From the NCBI GenBank assembly GCA_963082875.1, contig OY720099.1, positions 2,418,001 through 2,482,000 of the forward strand: DNA of 64,000 nt. The letters are read 5' to 3'. Positions 1 to 11,900 of the stretch are shown here, in pieces. The first letter of the stretch is position 1. Each line of letters begins with the position of its first letter. The notes under the pieces were generated by a model, which was not told where the DNA came from, did no database searches, and saw only the letters and a list, made by a program, of their open reading frames with translations. The position numbers and the translations under genes were made by a program. Source of the DNA: Corella eumyota. Taxonomy: Eukaryota > Chordata > Ascidiacea > Phlebobranchia > Corellidae.

Positions 1-246
1 TTGCGCTTATATAAGTTTTTAGCAACGTTTTATAGCAGTCAAACTAACCTAAAATAGTTTTTAAATCTTGTGTTTGGTGTTTATTGCGCCATCATTTGTA
101 ACGTCTTTAAGTAAGACGCTAACAGTACTTCTGTCAAGCCTACTGACAAGTACACTAAACTAATGTAAATTGCCTAATATAGCGTCAAACTTTTAACATT
201 AAATCAATACATTCTACTTAAACTTAATATAATTAAACTTGTTTAG

Positions 247-448
247 AAACAAAGAAGAAGAAAGAGGACATGAAGGGTACAATGCTGCAACAACTGAAAG
301 CGACGAAATGCTGACCATGAGACCAACGAAAAACACAGACTTTGTTGTTGAATGTAAAGATAATAACCCGCCCCCGACTTACGACAGTCAAGCTGCCCAG
401 CAAAGCACGAGCTGGGAAAATAATTCTATGAAGGCCTCTAATATTTAA
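247..448 (+). CDS. Last coding exon of an unidentified gene (C-terminal tail)
   Basis: The exon follows an acceptor (ttgtttag, ending 246) and is open to the TAA at 446-448, giving about 67 residues. The tail is hydrophilic, starts with a run of charged residues (NKEEERGHEG), and contains a PPPTY motif of the PPxY kind that binds WW domains of NEDD4-type ubiquitin ligases. No transmembrane segment or folded domain is visible. A cytoplasmic tail of a membrane protein would look like this, but that is inference and the gene body lies outside the window. I do not recognise the family. The upstream splice makes the first codon split, so the TTG at 239 is not a start. Confidence 0.6.
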
Positions 449-2018
449 AATCTTCTGCTATATCGGTGCTAATGATAATGTTCCTATTTTGTATGTTATT
501 TATTATTCGTTCGTTTTTTTGTGTCTTTTTTATTGAACTATGTGCATTTTACGAAGTACATTTTTTCCAATCCCAGCTTGCTACTTATTATGGATTTGTG
601 CACTCGTTAATAGCTCGCTATATTTTGCTATGCATAGCTTTTGGCTTAGTTCATTTGGATTTGGATAAATAGAGAAACACCTTATACACATATTAACTAT
701 GACTTTGGTTCTGTGTAGATTACGATTAGTGTTATCGAAATATTAAAACGGTGAATAAATTTTCGTTTTTGTAATTTTGTTTAATTTAGCTTAGTACGGA
801 AATAATCGAATGATTCGTCATCAGATAATGTGGGAAAAATTCAGCTTAGTCATGGGTCTATTCAAGGCGAAGACAATTGTTATTTTCTTATAACAAAGAG
901 CGTTAATTTCGTTCTGAAAAACTAAAGAATTTAAAATTAAATTGTTATTTTATAAAAGAGCTATTTAAGCATTTTTCAGTTTCCTATAAAAGAGTAAGAA
1001 ACTGAGACAATATAGTGTGTATATATATATGCACAAATAATGTAAAAATGCTTTAAATATTTAACTAAATTGTTTTTAAACCTAAATATATAAAAACTAA
1101 TTTTTAATTTAAACGTTTTTTAATATTTCTGTGTACATTTCCTTTATAAAACTAGGGTAACAACGTCACTCACAAAAATTTGCAATTTATTATTTCAATA
1201 AATATATTTCCGTCAGTGGGAGCACGTGAGCTACAAACGCACGTGGCCTGGTTTGTTATGGTCACAGCATTTAGATCGGAATGTTCGCTTAAAATAGAGA
1301 CAAGGTTAGTCGATAGGTTGTGAAGTATTGAGCTGTTGAGATTAGGCAGTTGTTTTAACTTTCCTTAATAACTAGCAAGTGTAAGTTCCTTTAAAAACAA
1401 GTCTACGAAACGTGTGTTTTGGAATTTAAGTGTATTTATACAGTTTTAAAACAACAATAATTTTAAGATAGCGAAATCGTATTTACTATGTGATCTTAAT
1501 CAGCAGTAATTAATTGTTAAAACGGAAATATTAAACACGAATAAAAAGGATATTTAGGCTTAAACGATTTGCTCTATTAAATGTTGGATTGTCGTTCGCA
1601 AATGCCAGGTGCTATGAACATTTATTCGCGTCTTAAAAAAATCGTTTTTTTGCGTAAGCAAATAATTGTGTACTTATTTGTATAAGCTACTGTTACCTAA
1701 TTATCGCCTTCGAAGAAGGACAATGCCTACAGAAGGAAGCTGAACACAATAGAAAACAAATTGTGGGGAGTTTATAGCGACAGTTATTTTAGTAATGATA
1801 GATTGAACTTAGTAATTTAGTAAATAATAAGGTCTGAAGAAATGCTATGCTAATGGTCAAGATTTAACATTTTTTCAACTATGCATTTTTAGGGCAATAA
1901 GTTTATATTAGAATTAATTTTAATAAAGTGAAAAGATTAATGTGATATACTATTGGAGTTAAATATATTTGGATTCAACTATATTGAAAGTGCTGAAATA
2001 TACATTATTTAAAAAACA
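449..2018 (+). other. 3' UTR of the first gene, then agrin upstream region
   Basis: No coding potential is supported here. An AATAAA lies at 754-759, a plausible poly(A) signal for the gene ending at 448. From about 1200 the base composition becomes less AT-rich, with two CACGTG E-boxes (1223-1228 and 1240-1245). This stretch probably holds the agrin promoter and 5' UTR, possibly with a non-coding first exon. The transcription start cannot be placed from sequence alone. Confidence 0.5.
754..759 (+). terminator. Poly(A) signal AATAAA
   Basis: Canonical AATAAA about 305 bases after the stop codon of the first gene, followed by a T-rich stretch (ttttcgtttttgtaattttg) that would serve as downstream element. 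Confidence 0.5.
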
Positions 2019-2950
2019 ATGTCTCCAAGAGTACTAAGTTTTATACAACTTCTTGCATTATTTGCAAGTTTGATTATAACTGTCGAAAGCTCAAGAGCAC
2101 GACGAAATGTTATGTTGTCAATTAAACCAAAAACACCGAAATCATGTCAGGATAACACAATAACAGAAAAAAATACAACTTCAAATATTATTCTGACTGG
2201 GACGGTCACACAATGTGATTTAACTAGAGCAGGGTCTTATAAATGTAATTTACAGGTAATGTGTTAATTTTTATCCTAAAATTTTAAGTGTAAATATATT
2301 TTTAAACAAAATTCTAACTTGTTTAATTTGGGACTATTTTTGTTACAAAATTTAAAAAATAAAAATTTCAATTAAATAAATAACAAAAACAAAAATTTGC
2401 ACAAAATAAAAAAAAATAGTAAAATAATTAATTTATGTTTTCATCTCTAGATTTGGAGAGTTATGAAAGGTTCTGCTTTAACAAATGACCTCCTTGTTAT
2501 TAAAGCAAACAGTATGAACTCTTTCTTTAAAAAGAAGTTTTTAGATGTGTATGGCTTTGGAAACACCTTATATTGTGATTCAAATGTAAGTATTTTTAAA
2601 CCTTATAACACAGTCCCTTGTGTTTTGTTAAAAAAGCTCTAAACTGAATGTAAATAGCACAAAAGGTCTGATTAAAGAAATGTAAATATTTTTATATTTC
2701 GGCTGAATCAATATTGTTCTAGTGACCTACATCAGCTATTTTGTCTGGCAACTTTTTTGGAATTTTGAACCCAGTTTTTAAATTTTTCAAAAATTTTTTT
2801 TTTAAATTTAAAAACATTTTTCTTTCAAGGTAAAAGTACAAGACACTAGGATAGTTTTTCTTAACCGGTCCAATAATCGACTAATTTTATCGGCATCAGT
2901 GGAATACATTACTTTAAAACTGCTGGAGAATGTGCAAGATGTGATAAATG
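2019..2950 (+). CDS. agrn: Agrin signal peptide and NtA domain (exons 1-3)
   Basis: Residues 1-24 or so form a signal peptide (hydrophobic core [15 protein letters not shown]). The following 130 residues match the N-terminal agrin (NtA) domain, a TIMP-like OB fold that binds the laminin gamma-1 coiled coil: ILTGTV near the start, a YKCNLQIWRVMKG stretch, [13 protein letters not shown], and a DTRIVFLN strand followed by [12 protein letters not shown]. These align position by position with vertebrate NtA (VVLTGTV, VRVWRYLKG, SGFGDPLICDNQ, DTRIFFVN, ITLRNLEEVE, recalled). Splice phases are 0, 0, 1. This marks the secreted, basement-membrane form of agrin rather than the transmembrane form. Confidence 0.93.
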
Positions 2951-5900
2951 GTAAGTTATTTTTACTTAAAAAAAAAACTAAATTTGAAGATCAAAAATCA
3001 AGCATGAAAAAAGAAAAAAATTGACCAAGATTTTTATCTGTTTATTTTGCAAAGTTGTGTGAGTTGAAGATACTGGCAAAGTATACAAATGTGTGTGGGG
3101 GTTGTAACATGATCTGTAAATTAAATTTACAAAGGGTTTGAATTGTATGCCTTTTATCATTTCAACAGTATACACAATAGATTAAATAACGGCATCAAAA
3201 GTATTGGGGATATTAACTATCACAATTAAAACATATTAAAAATAAATATAACTGATGATGCAATGCGATTTTTTAACAAAGGTGATATTGTTTTTGATTA
3301 ATTGAGTGCCTTGTTCTTTTTGTTTGGACGATTTAGTTTTGCTGTTCTTTTTGTATCAGTTTTCCGAAATCAAGTGTTTATTTTTGCTGAGCGGATATCC
3401 AGTTGACATTAACAGTATTTCAACTAATTCCTCTACTCGCCAATCAATCAGTGGGCCTAACTTTGAACTTACGCGCTTACAACACCGAACCTAGTCCGTA
3501 ACTTTCTATCGGGTAACCCTTAAATCTCGACGCGAGGTCATATTAAGCGCGCGTCGTCGCGAAAGGGTTGCACAAACGGGCACTTACCTCTAAAGCGAAA
3601 AAACGCTAGCCACGATAAGGTTTCCGGTTCAGTCTCGTGTGCTTTGTTATTGAACATGTTCAGAACGTCGGTATTTGACACGTGACGTTAATATCTCGAT
3701 TCTTTCCGCAAAATTTCGAAAAAATTAGCTAGAATCTCGTAGGCGTAAAGTTTGCGTATTCAAACCTCCCTACGCTTTTTAAACATGCCACAATTCCAAT
3801 ACCACGTGTTTAAGGCGACTTCTATTTAAACAAATGTGATATTTAAGTGATGATAAGCCTATGTAACATTCGTCATGTTATGTACTTTATGAATAATTTC
3901 CAATTCCCGAAATTTTTTATGCGGTTCATATTTTCTGGTAAAAATGCACTTTAAAATTAATTGCTGGTTAAATTGGTGATTTTCTTGGCAAGGGAATTGC
4001 TTAATTTTTGTTTGATGTATTTTATAAATCGCCTCCGGTAATAAAAGTGACGATTTCGTGATTTAATTTTTTATGACGTCTTATATAATATATTTTACGA
4101 TCTCACAAAATTAAATAAAAAATTTCGAAATTCTGATCATTTTTTGCAATTCTCAATAATAATTTTTTAACTTTAAATACATAAACGTATAAATTTAAAA
4201 TATAGAAATGTCTTTTAGGGCATTTTTGCGGGCGAAAATTATGTGCGATATACATTTAATTATAACCAATTATAACTTTGAAATCTATGAGAAAATCAAA
4301 AAAGTTTTGTACGAAATTTTATAAAGATGTAACGAATTTGATATAAAGTGGTTTTATAAGTGTACTTAATTGGGTGCCAATTACTTTAATGGTAATTAAA
4401 TGGCGATGTTTTTAACCTGCTAATTGGGCAATTTGTTGTTGGAGTGGTTATAATTGGAAAAAATATCTCAAATTTACTGTTTCAAATATATATAGGATTT
4501 TATATAAAAAAATATATATTTTATTTAAATATATAAAAGTTGGATAGGCCTATAAAATATTTATTAAAAAATCCTTTTGTTACAATATACAATAGGGGAT
4601 TGTCTTATTTTCTAATAAATTAGCTAAAAATATAAATAATTAACAAATTGTATAGTAACCCTTCTTCAATTATACTTCCACGTTTAAGTAGGGGTTTTAA
4701 GGCAATAAATTTACCCCCTTTATGTTACCCTTTGCCCCCACTTGACAACTTACCCTCTTAAATTTCATCCCGGATAATATTAACAGTATATATATATAGG
4801 ATACAACTGGGTTTACAGTCGGAAACGGATTGCTTTCAGTCCTATGTAATCTATACTTAGGGATTTGTAGGATATCATTCTTAACTAAGTGTTACTTAGG
4901 CTACCTTTAAATCGTTGATACGGGCTCGAAATTGCCACCTGTTAAAATATGTAATTTACTTAGGACTGTGTCGTGAATATACGTTGAACTATGCCTTCAA
5001 GCCATGCCCGAATATTGGTTGAAAATTTCGCGTGAATTTTCCGTGCGTTCACCCTATATGGCAACGTTTTTTTAAGGATTTAGTTTATCTGTAAATACGA
5101 TTTTATCTCGTGTATTGTAAAGCAATTTAATGGGTCCCGAGGTTTAATTTTTTCTGCTGAATTGTAATATCATGCTGGGAAAATAATATCAACTTTTATT
5201 AGGTTTATATTTTTCAAAATTTCACGCCGTAAATTTTGCAAAATCGGGTTTTAAATTATTTTGTGTTTTGTATTTTATGTCCGTTGTTAAGGTTTTTATG
5301 GTATTTATATTGTTTGTTTAATAAAACGCAAGAAAGGATCTGAATAGAAGAAATATTTCGCCAAATTCCGAATGAAAATATTTTTTGCTGATTGTTTTTT
5401 AACGTTCTGCATTTACATCAAGATTTTTGCCAAGTTAAAATTTAATTTTTTGTCGTTAAATTGTAAAATTCAAATCTAAAATTTTTTTAATATTGTTTTT
5501 AAATTTGATTTTATTCTGGTATGATATCGTTGTTATCTCTTAGGGTTTATGGTATTTGAAAACGTTAAATATTTAGACTTAGTTAAATCGAAAATAAATT
5601 TATGTAAATATTTAGCCAAAAATGTTTACTTAAAATATTAAAATTGTCATCACAAAAATTTTACACCCAGAAAAAAAAACGTAAAAATCTAAAAATTGAC
5701 AACTTTTTCTAATCCCTGCCCACGTGACATTATCACAATTGATCATTTGTTACGACACAAACACATTTTCATGGTGGCCTGCATCCGTCTGCCGATTAGT
5801 CGACAGTTTTACTAAAACATTGAAGATTAATCGTAGTTTAAACTACTGTGTGGTCCTCAAAAAGAAATCTCAAGTTGAGAAAGTTTTTTCAAATTGTTAT

Positions 5901-8900
5901 GTCTCTTCTTGTATGTTTAATACCTTATGCTTGAGCGCATTTGTGATGCTTAAACATCAAAAAAATATTAAAAAACCTAAATTTTATTCTAAATAAGGCT
6001 GTCATAAACTAAATAAAGCGCATAGGGCCGTTGTATACCCTTTACTTGCAATTATATCATTGTGTCTTTTGGGATATTAGTTTAGAATACACATTGCCTG
6101 TTTTAAGCACACAGAAAATTCTTTAGGTCTGGCTCAGTAGGTTTGTTTAACTCTCGAAAACATATTTGTAAGGATTGTCTATTTTAGCCCCGACTTAGGT
6201 TCGTTTATTCGATTTTTGTTTAGAAAGGGCGTCTTGAGTATTCCTTTTATGTGCCTAAAATTAGGATTACGTAATTCGTTCTTTTTTGTTTTAACAAACC
6301 ATTTTGGAAAGTCCATTTCTGTAGGTTTTTGTTTTTTTTTATATATATAATATAAGAATAATAACAACTTAAATGTAGGATAATTTTTACCCAATTTTAG
6401 GTTCAATTTTTTTCAAGAATAACCATAGCGTTAATAGAACGAATATAGGTTTATAATTGCCCTCAATTATCGCGTAACACTTACTGTTATTTACCATAAA
6501 ATTAACATATTGGTGCGAATTAAATCGTCTTTAATTAAAACTTCTAATTAGTAAATGTCAGTTTAAATGGTGACGTCATCTTTTTCGTACAATCAAAGTA
6601 AACTTAATGAGATTATAAAGTCACTGGTTCTAACCTACAAAGACGATTGAACAAATAATCCCGGATCAGATTTCAAATGAACAAAACGCGATGAAGAAGT
6701 AGCACAAATACTTTACACGACTTAAGTTAAGACTGTGTTGTTTCTTTAACAACTTGTTTACATTTTTAGGTTTTACAATTTTTAAATTTAAAATAAAACA
6801 AAAATAAAAAATATATAACATTTTTTTTTGAATTGGAAACTCTAATTTTTGACGGTTTAAAATAATTATTCCAATATTTTATAAACATGTCAAAAGTTAA
6901 ATCCATCTTTACAAAGTATTACATAACAAGGTCAAGATATTAATTTGTAATCTTCCAAATATTTAATAAGAAAAATCAATTTTTCAGAAATTCTTATCAA
7001 GTATTACTTGAAAAAAAAATGCTACGATTTTTAGGTGAACTCCCTTTTCCAATAAAACGCGCAACGATTTATTATATTTCTAATAAAAAAAAATTATTTA
7101 TTATAAGGTCAATATTACTCAAAAATTTAACTTAAGAATTTGTTTTAAATTTCAAGAAGTTACATAAAACCACGATTTTACCTTTATTTTGACAAATCAT
7201 AAAATATATAATTTCACGCACTAATCTATACATAAAAATATGTGGGAAAAATGCCTAGAATTTATATAAAAATTAATGACACATTAAACAGCTTATTATG
7301 TTACATTTGGACATAACTTAAATGTGCGACCCATATATTTACGTCTATAAAGTTGTCGGACAGTCAGCCAACATTTAATTGTGTTCCAATATTTTGTCAA
7401 CTTTCTATTGAATAAAAACCTTCCAAAGTCGACGACCTTTTAAAAGAGGTCTCGTCGGTTGCTTTATGACCACTTGCTTGCCATAAACCTAATGTAAAGA
7501 AATTGATATGCGCTTTATAGCCGGACAAAAATGCCAGTCGACATTTGTTTCAACGACTTTTCAATTTATTTTTATTGTTCGCTTTCTCCTTCCGTAACAG
7601 ACTGATCCTCATTGTCCGAGTTATAATTATATCGTCACGCCCTTTAAGATATGAAAGTAAATAACTTAACAAGTTTATGGGGAGTATTTTAGAGTTTTTT
7701 TACGCTTTTGTTGATGGATTAGTTACCTTAGCAAAGCTTTTTTTACTCTATATAACAATATATGTAATTTGGTATTTGGTATATATAGAAATATTGTCTT
7801 CTATTCATAAATGATTATGTTTTAAAGTTAATATAATTACATGTTGTGTTTTTATAATACTTTAAAACACACGCGACTTTAAAAATAATTTCCAATTAAA
7901 AGTTAACCGTTTATCATGTCTGTAACACTTCTAAATTTTAGTCATTTTGGCGCCGAATGTCTTGGTTATGTCAATGCATTTTACATATAACAAAGTTATA
8001 ACGATTTTGGGAACGAACGATCGATTAAAATATCGGTTTATTGTAAAAATTTTTAAGTAAATTAGGCATGGTAGGTTATATTACTAGTTGGTTAACCTAT
8101 TGTCTTAACTTTGGAATTAAAAAAAAAAAACTTTTTTCTATGAAGGCAATTAGAGTATTTTTTTTGTATATCTCTTTATCCTCAATGTGGAAAAGGCAGT
8201 TTGGGATATTATATAGAATATAATTGCCTAATAATTATACTGCTGATTAAGTGCTAGCTGAGCAGGAGTTCTTACCGTTTATAGCGCCTGCTCAAGGGCG
8301 CTACAGCATGAGATCAGTGGGGATTGAACCTCATGTGTGGTGTAGCAAGTGTTTTTACGACTCGGTTAAGCAACATAAATAATATATAAATATATACCTT
8401 ACAAAAAAGGCAAATTGGAAAGGACCTTAAAACACAAGTGATCCAATTTTTTTCAATCTTTTAAAATTTTACTGCCATTGTTAGCGAAGTTAATATTTAA
8501 TATCTCAAACTTTAAATGCGTTTTTTGTTTACACAAATGTTAAAACAGATATTATGCAGCCTAAGAAAATAAAATTACATTATGCGCACTCACTCTTACA
8601 AAATTTAATTATGTAATAAAATTAATATTAGGCAATAAAGATTAACCTTTAAGTATATGGCGAAATACCGTCGTAAAATTGAGATAATATAAATTACTTT
8701 TTAAAGGCATCTTAAACGTTAACCTATTTAAAATAGCGTTAAATTTAATTACTTTTTAATATATTACATGCCAGGAAAAATACTTCGAATTTTTAAAAAA
8801 ATTATTTAAGAAAAATTTTTGTAATAATTTTATAAATTTTTTATTGGTAACAGGTTTTCTAACTTATAAAATTTCGCTGCTATATTATAGAGGTTGATAT

Positions 8901-11900
8901 ATTGTAATATAAAAAACACGTGTTTGTTAATCATATATATGTAAGAACTAGTTATACAAGTTAACAACGTGTTTTTATTATATATGTGATTATTACAATA
9001 TTAAATTATTCATTTTTTTTTTTTTTTTATAAAAAGGGCGGTTTAAATTTTATAAATTTTTTTGTACTACTTAATAAAACAATAGTATTTATTTTAAAGA
9101 AAAAATGCCTAATTTCAATAAATTATCTTTATTGAAGCTTTAAAAAGCCAATATTTTTGCGTTAAATGGATAGGCTAAACTGGCGTTCCGATAATCAATA
9201 ATTTAATTGAATTATCGGCTTTAGATTTCGATTTTTCACTTTAAATTGATCAACTTAATTTACTTAAACACTAGAAACCTTTTTCTCTGGGGAAAAATTT
9301 ACTACGCAAAAATTACTAAAAAGTTTACGATAGGTCTGTAAATATTTTAATTTTATTTTTATTTTTTTAAATTAAAAAAAATAAACTTGACAAATTAAAT
9401 TAAAAAAGGTATATTTTATTTAACTTTTGATTTAATGTAAATGTTTTGATTTATTTTTTTAAATTTTTTTTTAAACTTTTTTAAATTAAATAATTTGAAT
9501 TTAATCGAGCATTTTGTAGCCTCCTTCAAGGTACACGACATAATTATAAACCTATTTACATCAAAACAAATCACATATTCTCTTAACCAATAAAATTACA
9601 TTAACATCATTCAATTTAACCTAAACTATACAACTTACGAAAAAAAATAAAAACTTATGGCTTAGCGTTATCCCATATTAAGCTTCTAATATACGTTTTA
9701 ATATATGTAAATACTAAATAGCTTAACAACACACGTGGTAAGGTATCTTGAATTTGTGTTAGTATAAAGATTAAGTGAAGCAGGTATATTGTGATATCAA
9801 ACAACAGTTTATCGCAAGCAATTTAAGTGTGCTCAAAACTTTGAAATTTAAATGTTAATTTTTTGGCAATTTTTTTTGTATTGTTGCTTTTTAGTGTTAA
9901 AAATGCATTAAATATAATAAATTGTTTGATATAGACAGCTAGCCCTTATTATTATAATTTAAATTTACCAAATTTACACGTAAACTCCTAATATTTTAAT
10001 ATTCACTAGCTAATTGATAAAACCAATTAATATTTCATGTTTTTGGAAAATTTTAATACCATAAAGTCAATGCCATATTTGTATTTTGTTCCTTAATATT
10101 ATAAAGCCAAACCATGTAACAAAATTAAACTAATTATACGCAACATACTTTATATAATTGTCTGGGGAATTAAAATAAACAAGCATGTCTATGTAATCAA
10201 ATCAAATATTAACATACAGAGCCTTGATTAAGATGCCTAAATTTGCCAAGACTTGACTGACTTCAGTTTATTAGATTTCAATTTCCCATAGTACGAATTA
10301 ATTATTTATATAAATTTCGTAATAGTATCAAAAATTTAAAACCCGTTTTTACTATGATGTCATTTTCTAAGGATCAACACGAGACTGTTCTTAAGAATTA
10401 GGTTAAAATTTAGTACACAGTTCATTGCTCAGTCAAGAGGCTAAGGTGGTGTAATATTTAGGTTTCAATAATTCATGTTTTTGGCTTTCGAAACCTAACA
10501 AGAATCGCTTTTATATTTTGTAATGTTTTGTAAAGTTACGGGTATCGCTTTACCAGTGTTAGCACCAAACGTCTGCACCACAATCCCGTATATGACGTCA
10601 CAAAGCCAAGGTCTGACACACGGCTAAACAAAAACTTATATTGTATTTCTAATGATACGCTCGATCGAGTAAATAAAAAGATTTACAAAAAAATCGATTA
10701 AAAATTAAAGGTAAAGTTACCTTGGCGCGACGTTTACAGCTTCCCAAAGCCACTAAACTGTTCTTAATAAAAGAAAAACAACCCCAAGTTGAAGTTTAAT
10801 TAACTATTAGGTCTAAATACCTTAACACTTTAAATGTGGGGGATTAAATTCGAGTATTTTAATTAGGAAGTCGCTTATTTGGTTTCCCTCGTTTCTAGTC
10901 TTTACACTTTTATTGACATTTTGAAACACCTGGCATCAATAAATAAAGGGGTTAAATATTAGTATTTAAATAACACATACAAATTAAAAAGGGCAATGCT
11001 AATAATTATGTATTTTTTATATTACCTGAAAAACAGTTTTACACTTTAGCTGTATTTATTTTTAATTTTTTCAAATTCTTAATAAGTGTTCATAATAGTC
11101 TTTATAATTTAAATTGATAACTTTTTAAAAAATATTTTTAAATAATATTTATTTTGTTAAATGTCATGTTTAATAAAAGCTAAATTACGCGCAAAATTTG
11201 AACGCCAAAATTCTTTTCAAAGCAAAACACAGAAAAAATAAACAAAAATTTCGAACCTCATATTTTAATAGCTTGACGTATAAGATTTATTTTATATAAA
11301 GTTTATTTATTATTAAAAAATATTTTTAAAACAGGCCCAATTATAACACTACTGTATTATTAGTCCACGGTACAGTAAGTCCTAATAACTATTTTACCAT
11401 TACTATAACACAGTTTAAACCTAGGTGTTTAAGATAATATATATATGGCTTAAAAGTAGATTTAATATTACTAACTTGTTTAATATATTGGTGTTTTTGT
11501 ATGTTTTATATGCTGGTTTGTTATTGCGTGGTTATTCAGGTGTAAAATCCGTTTTTTTTAAACCTGTTTTAAATAGTAGGTGTGTGTATAATATTACTAT
11601 TTTAGGATTAAATAAAAAGTTTTTAAAATTTGAATAATTATTATAAAATATTTTGATTTTTTTTTCAAAATATTTGCTTTAAAATTTTTTTTTGACGAAT
11701 TTTTGAATAAAATTCGCAGTGCGTTAAAGCTATTTGTTGTTCACCCCCTGTCACCCAGCGTTTCAACGTTGTAATTATATTAACCACATAATCCCCAAAC
11801 CCAATCTTTACCTAAATAAACAGAATTAAAGGGGATCAACTGTTTCCCGACGAAAAACGCTTTAAAGCGACATAGTTTAAATTAAATGTAAGGGCATTTG

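Noticed and set aside
1018-1031. (TA)n run as a TATA box for agrin
   Set aside because: Such runs are frequent in this AT-rich DNA; nothing ties this one to a transcription start.
5724-5996. Open frame of about 90 codons in agrin intron 1
   Set aside because: Starts with GTG, no splice signals in a fitting phase, no recognisable domain.
11425-11637. Open frame with hydrophobic stretches in the long agrin intron, possible TM-agrin first exon
   Set aside because: No ATG start (begins GTG after a poly-T/A region) and no phase 1 donor after the hydrophobic part; the amino-acid make-up is that of AT-rich non-coding DNA.
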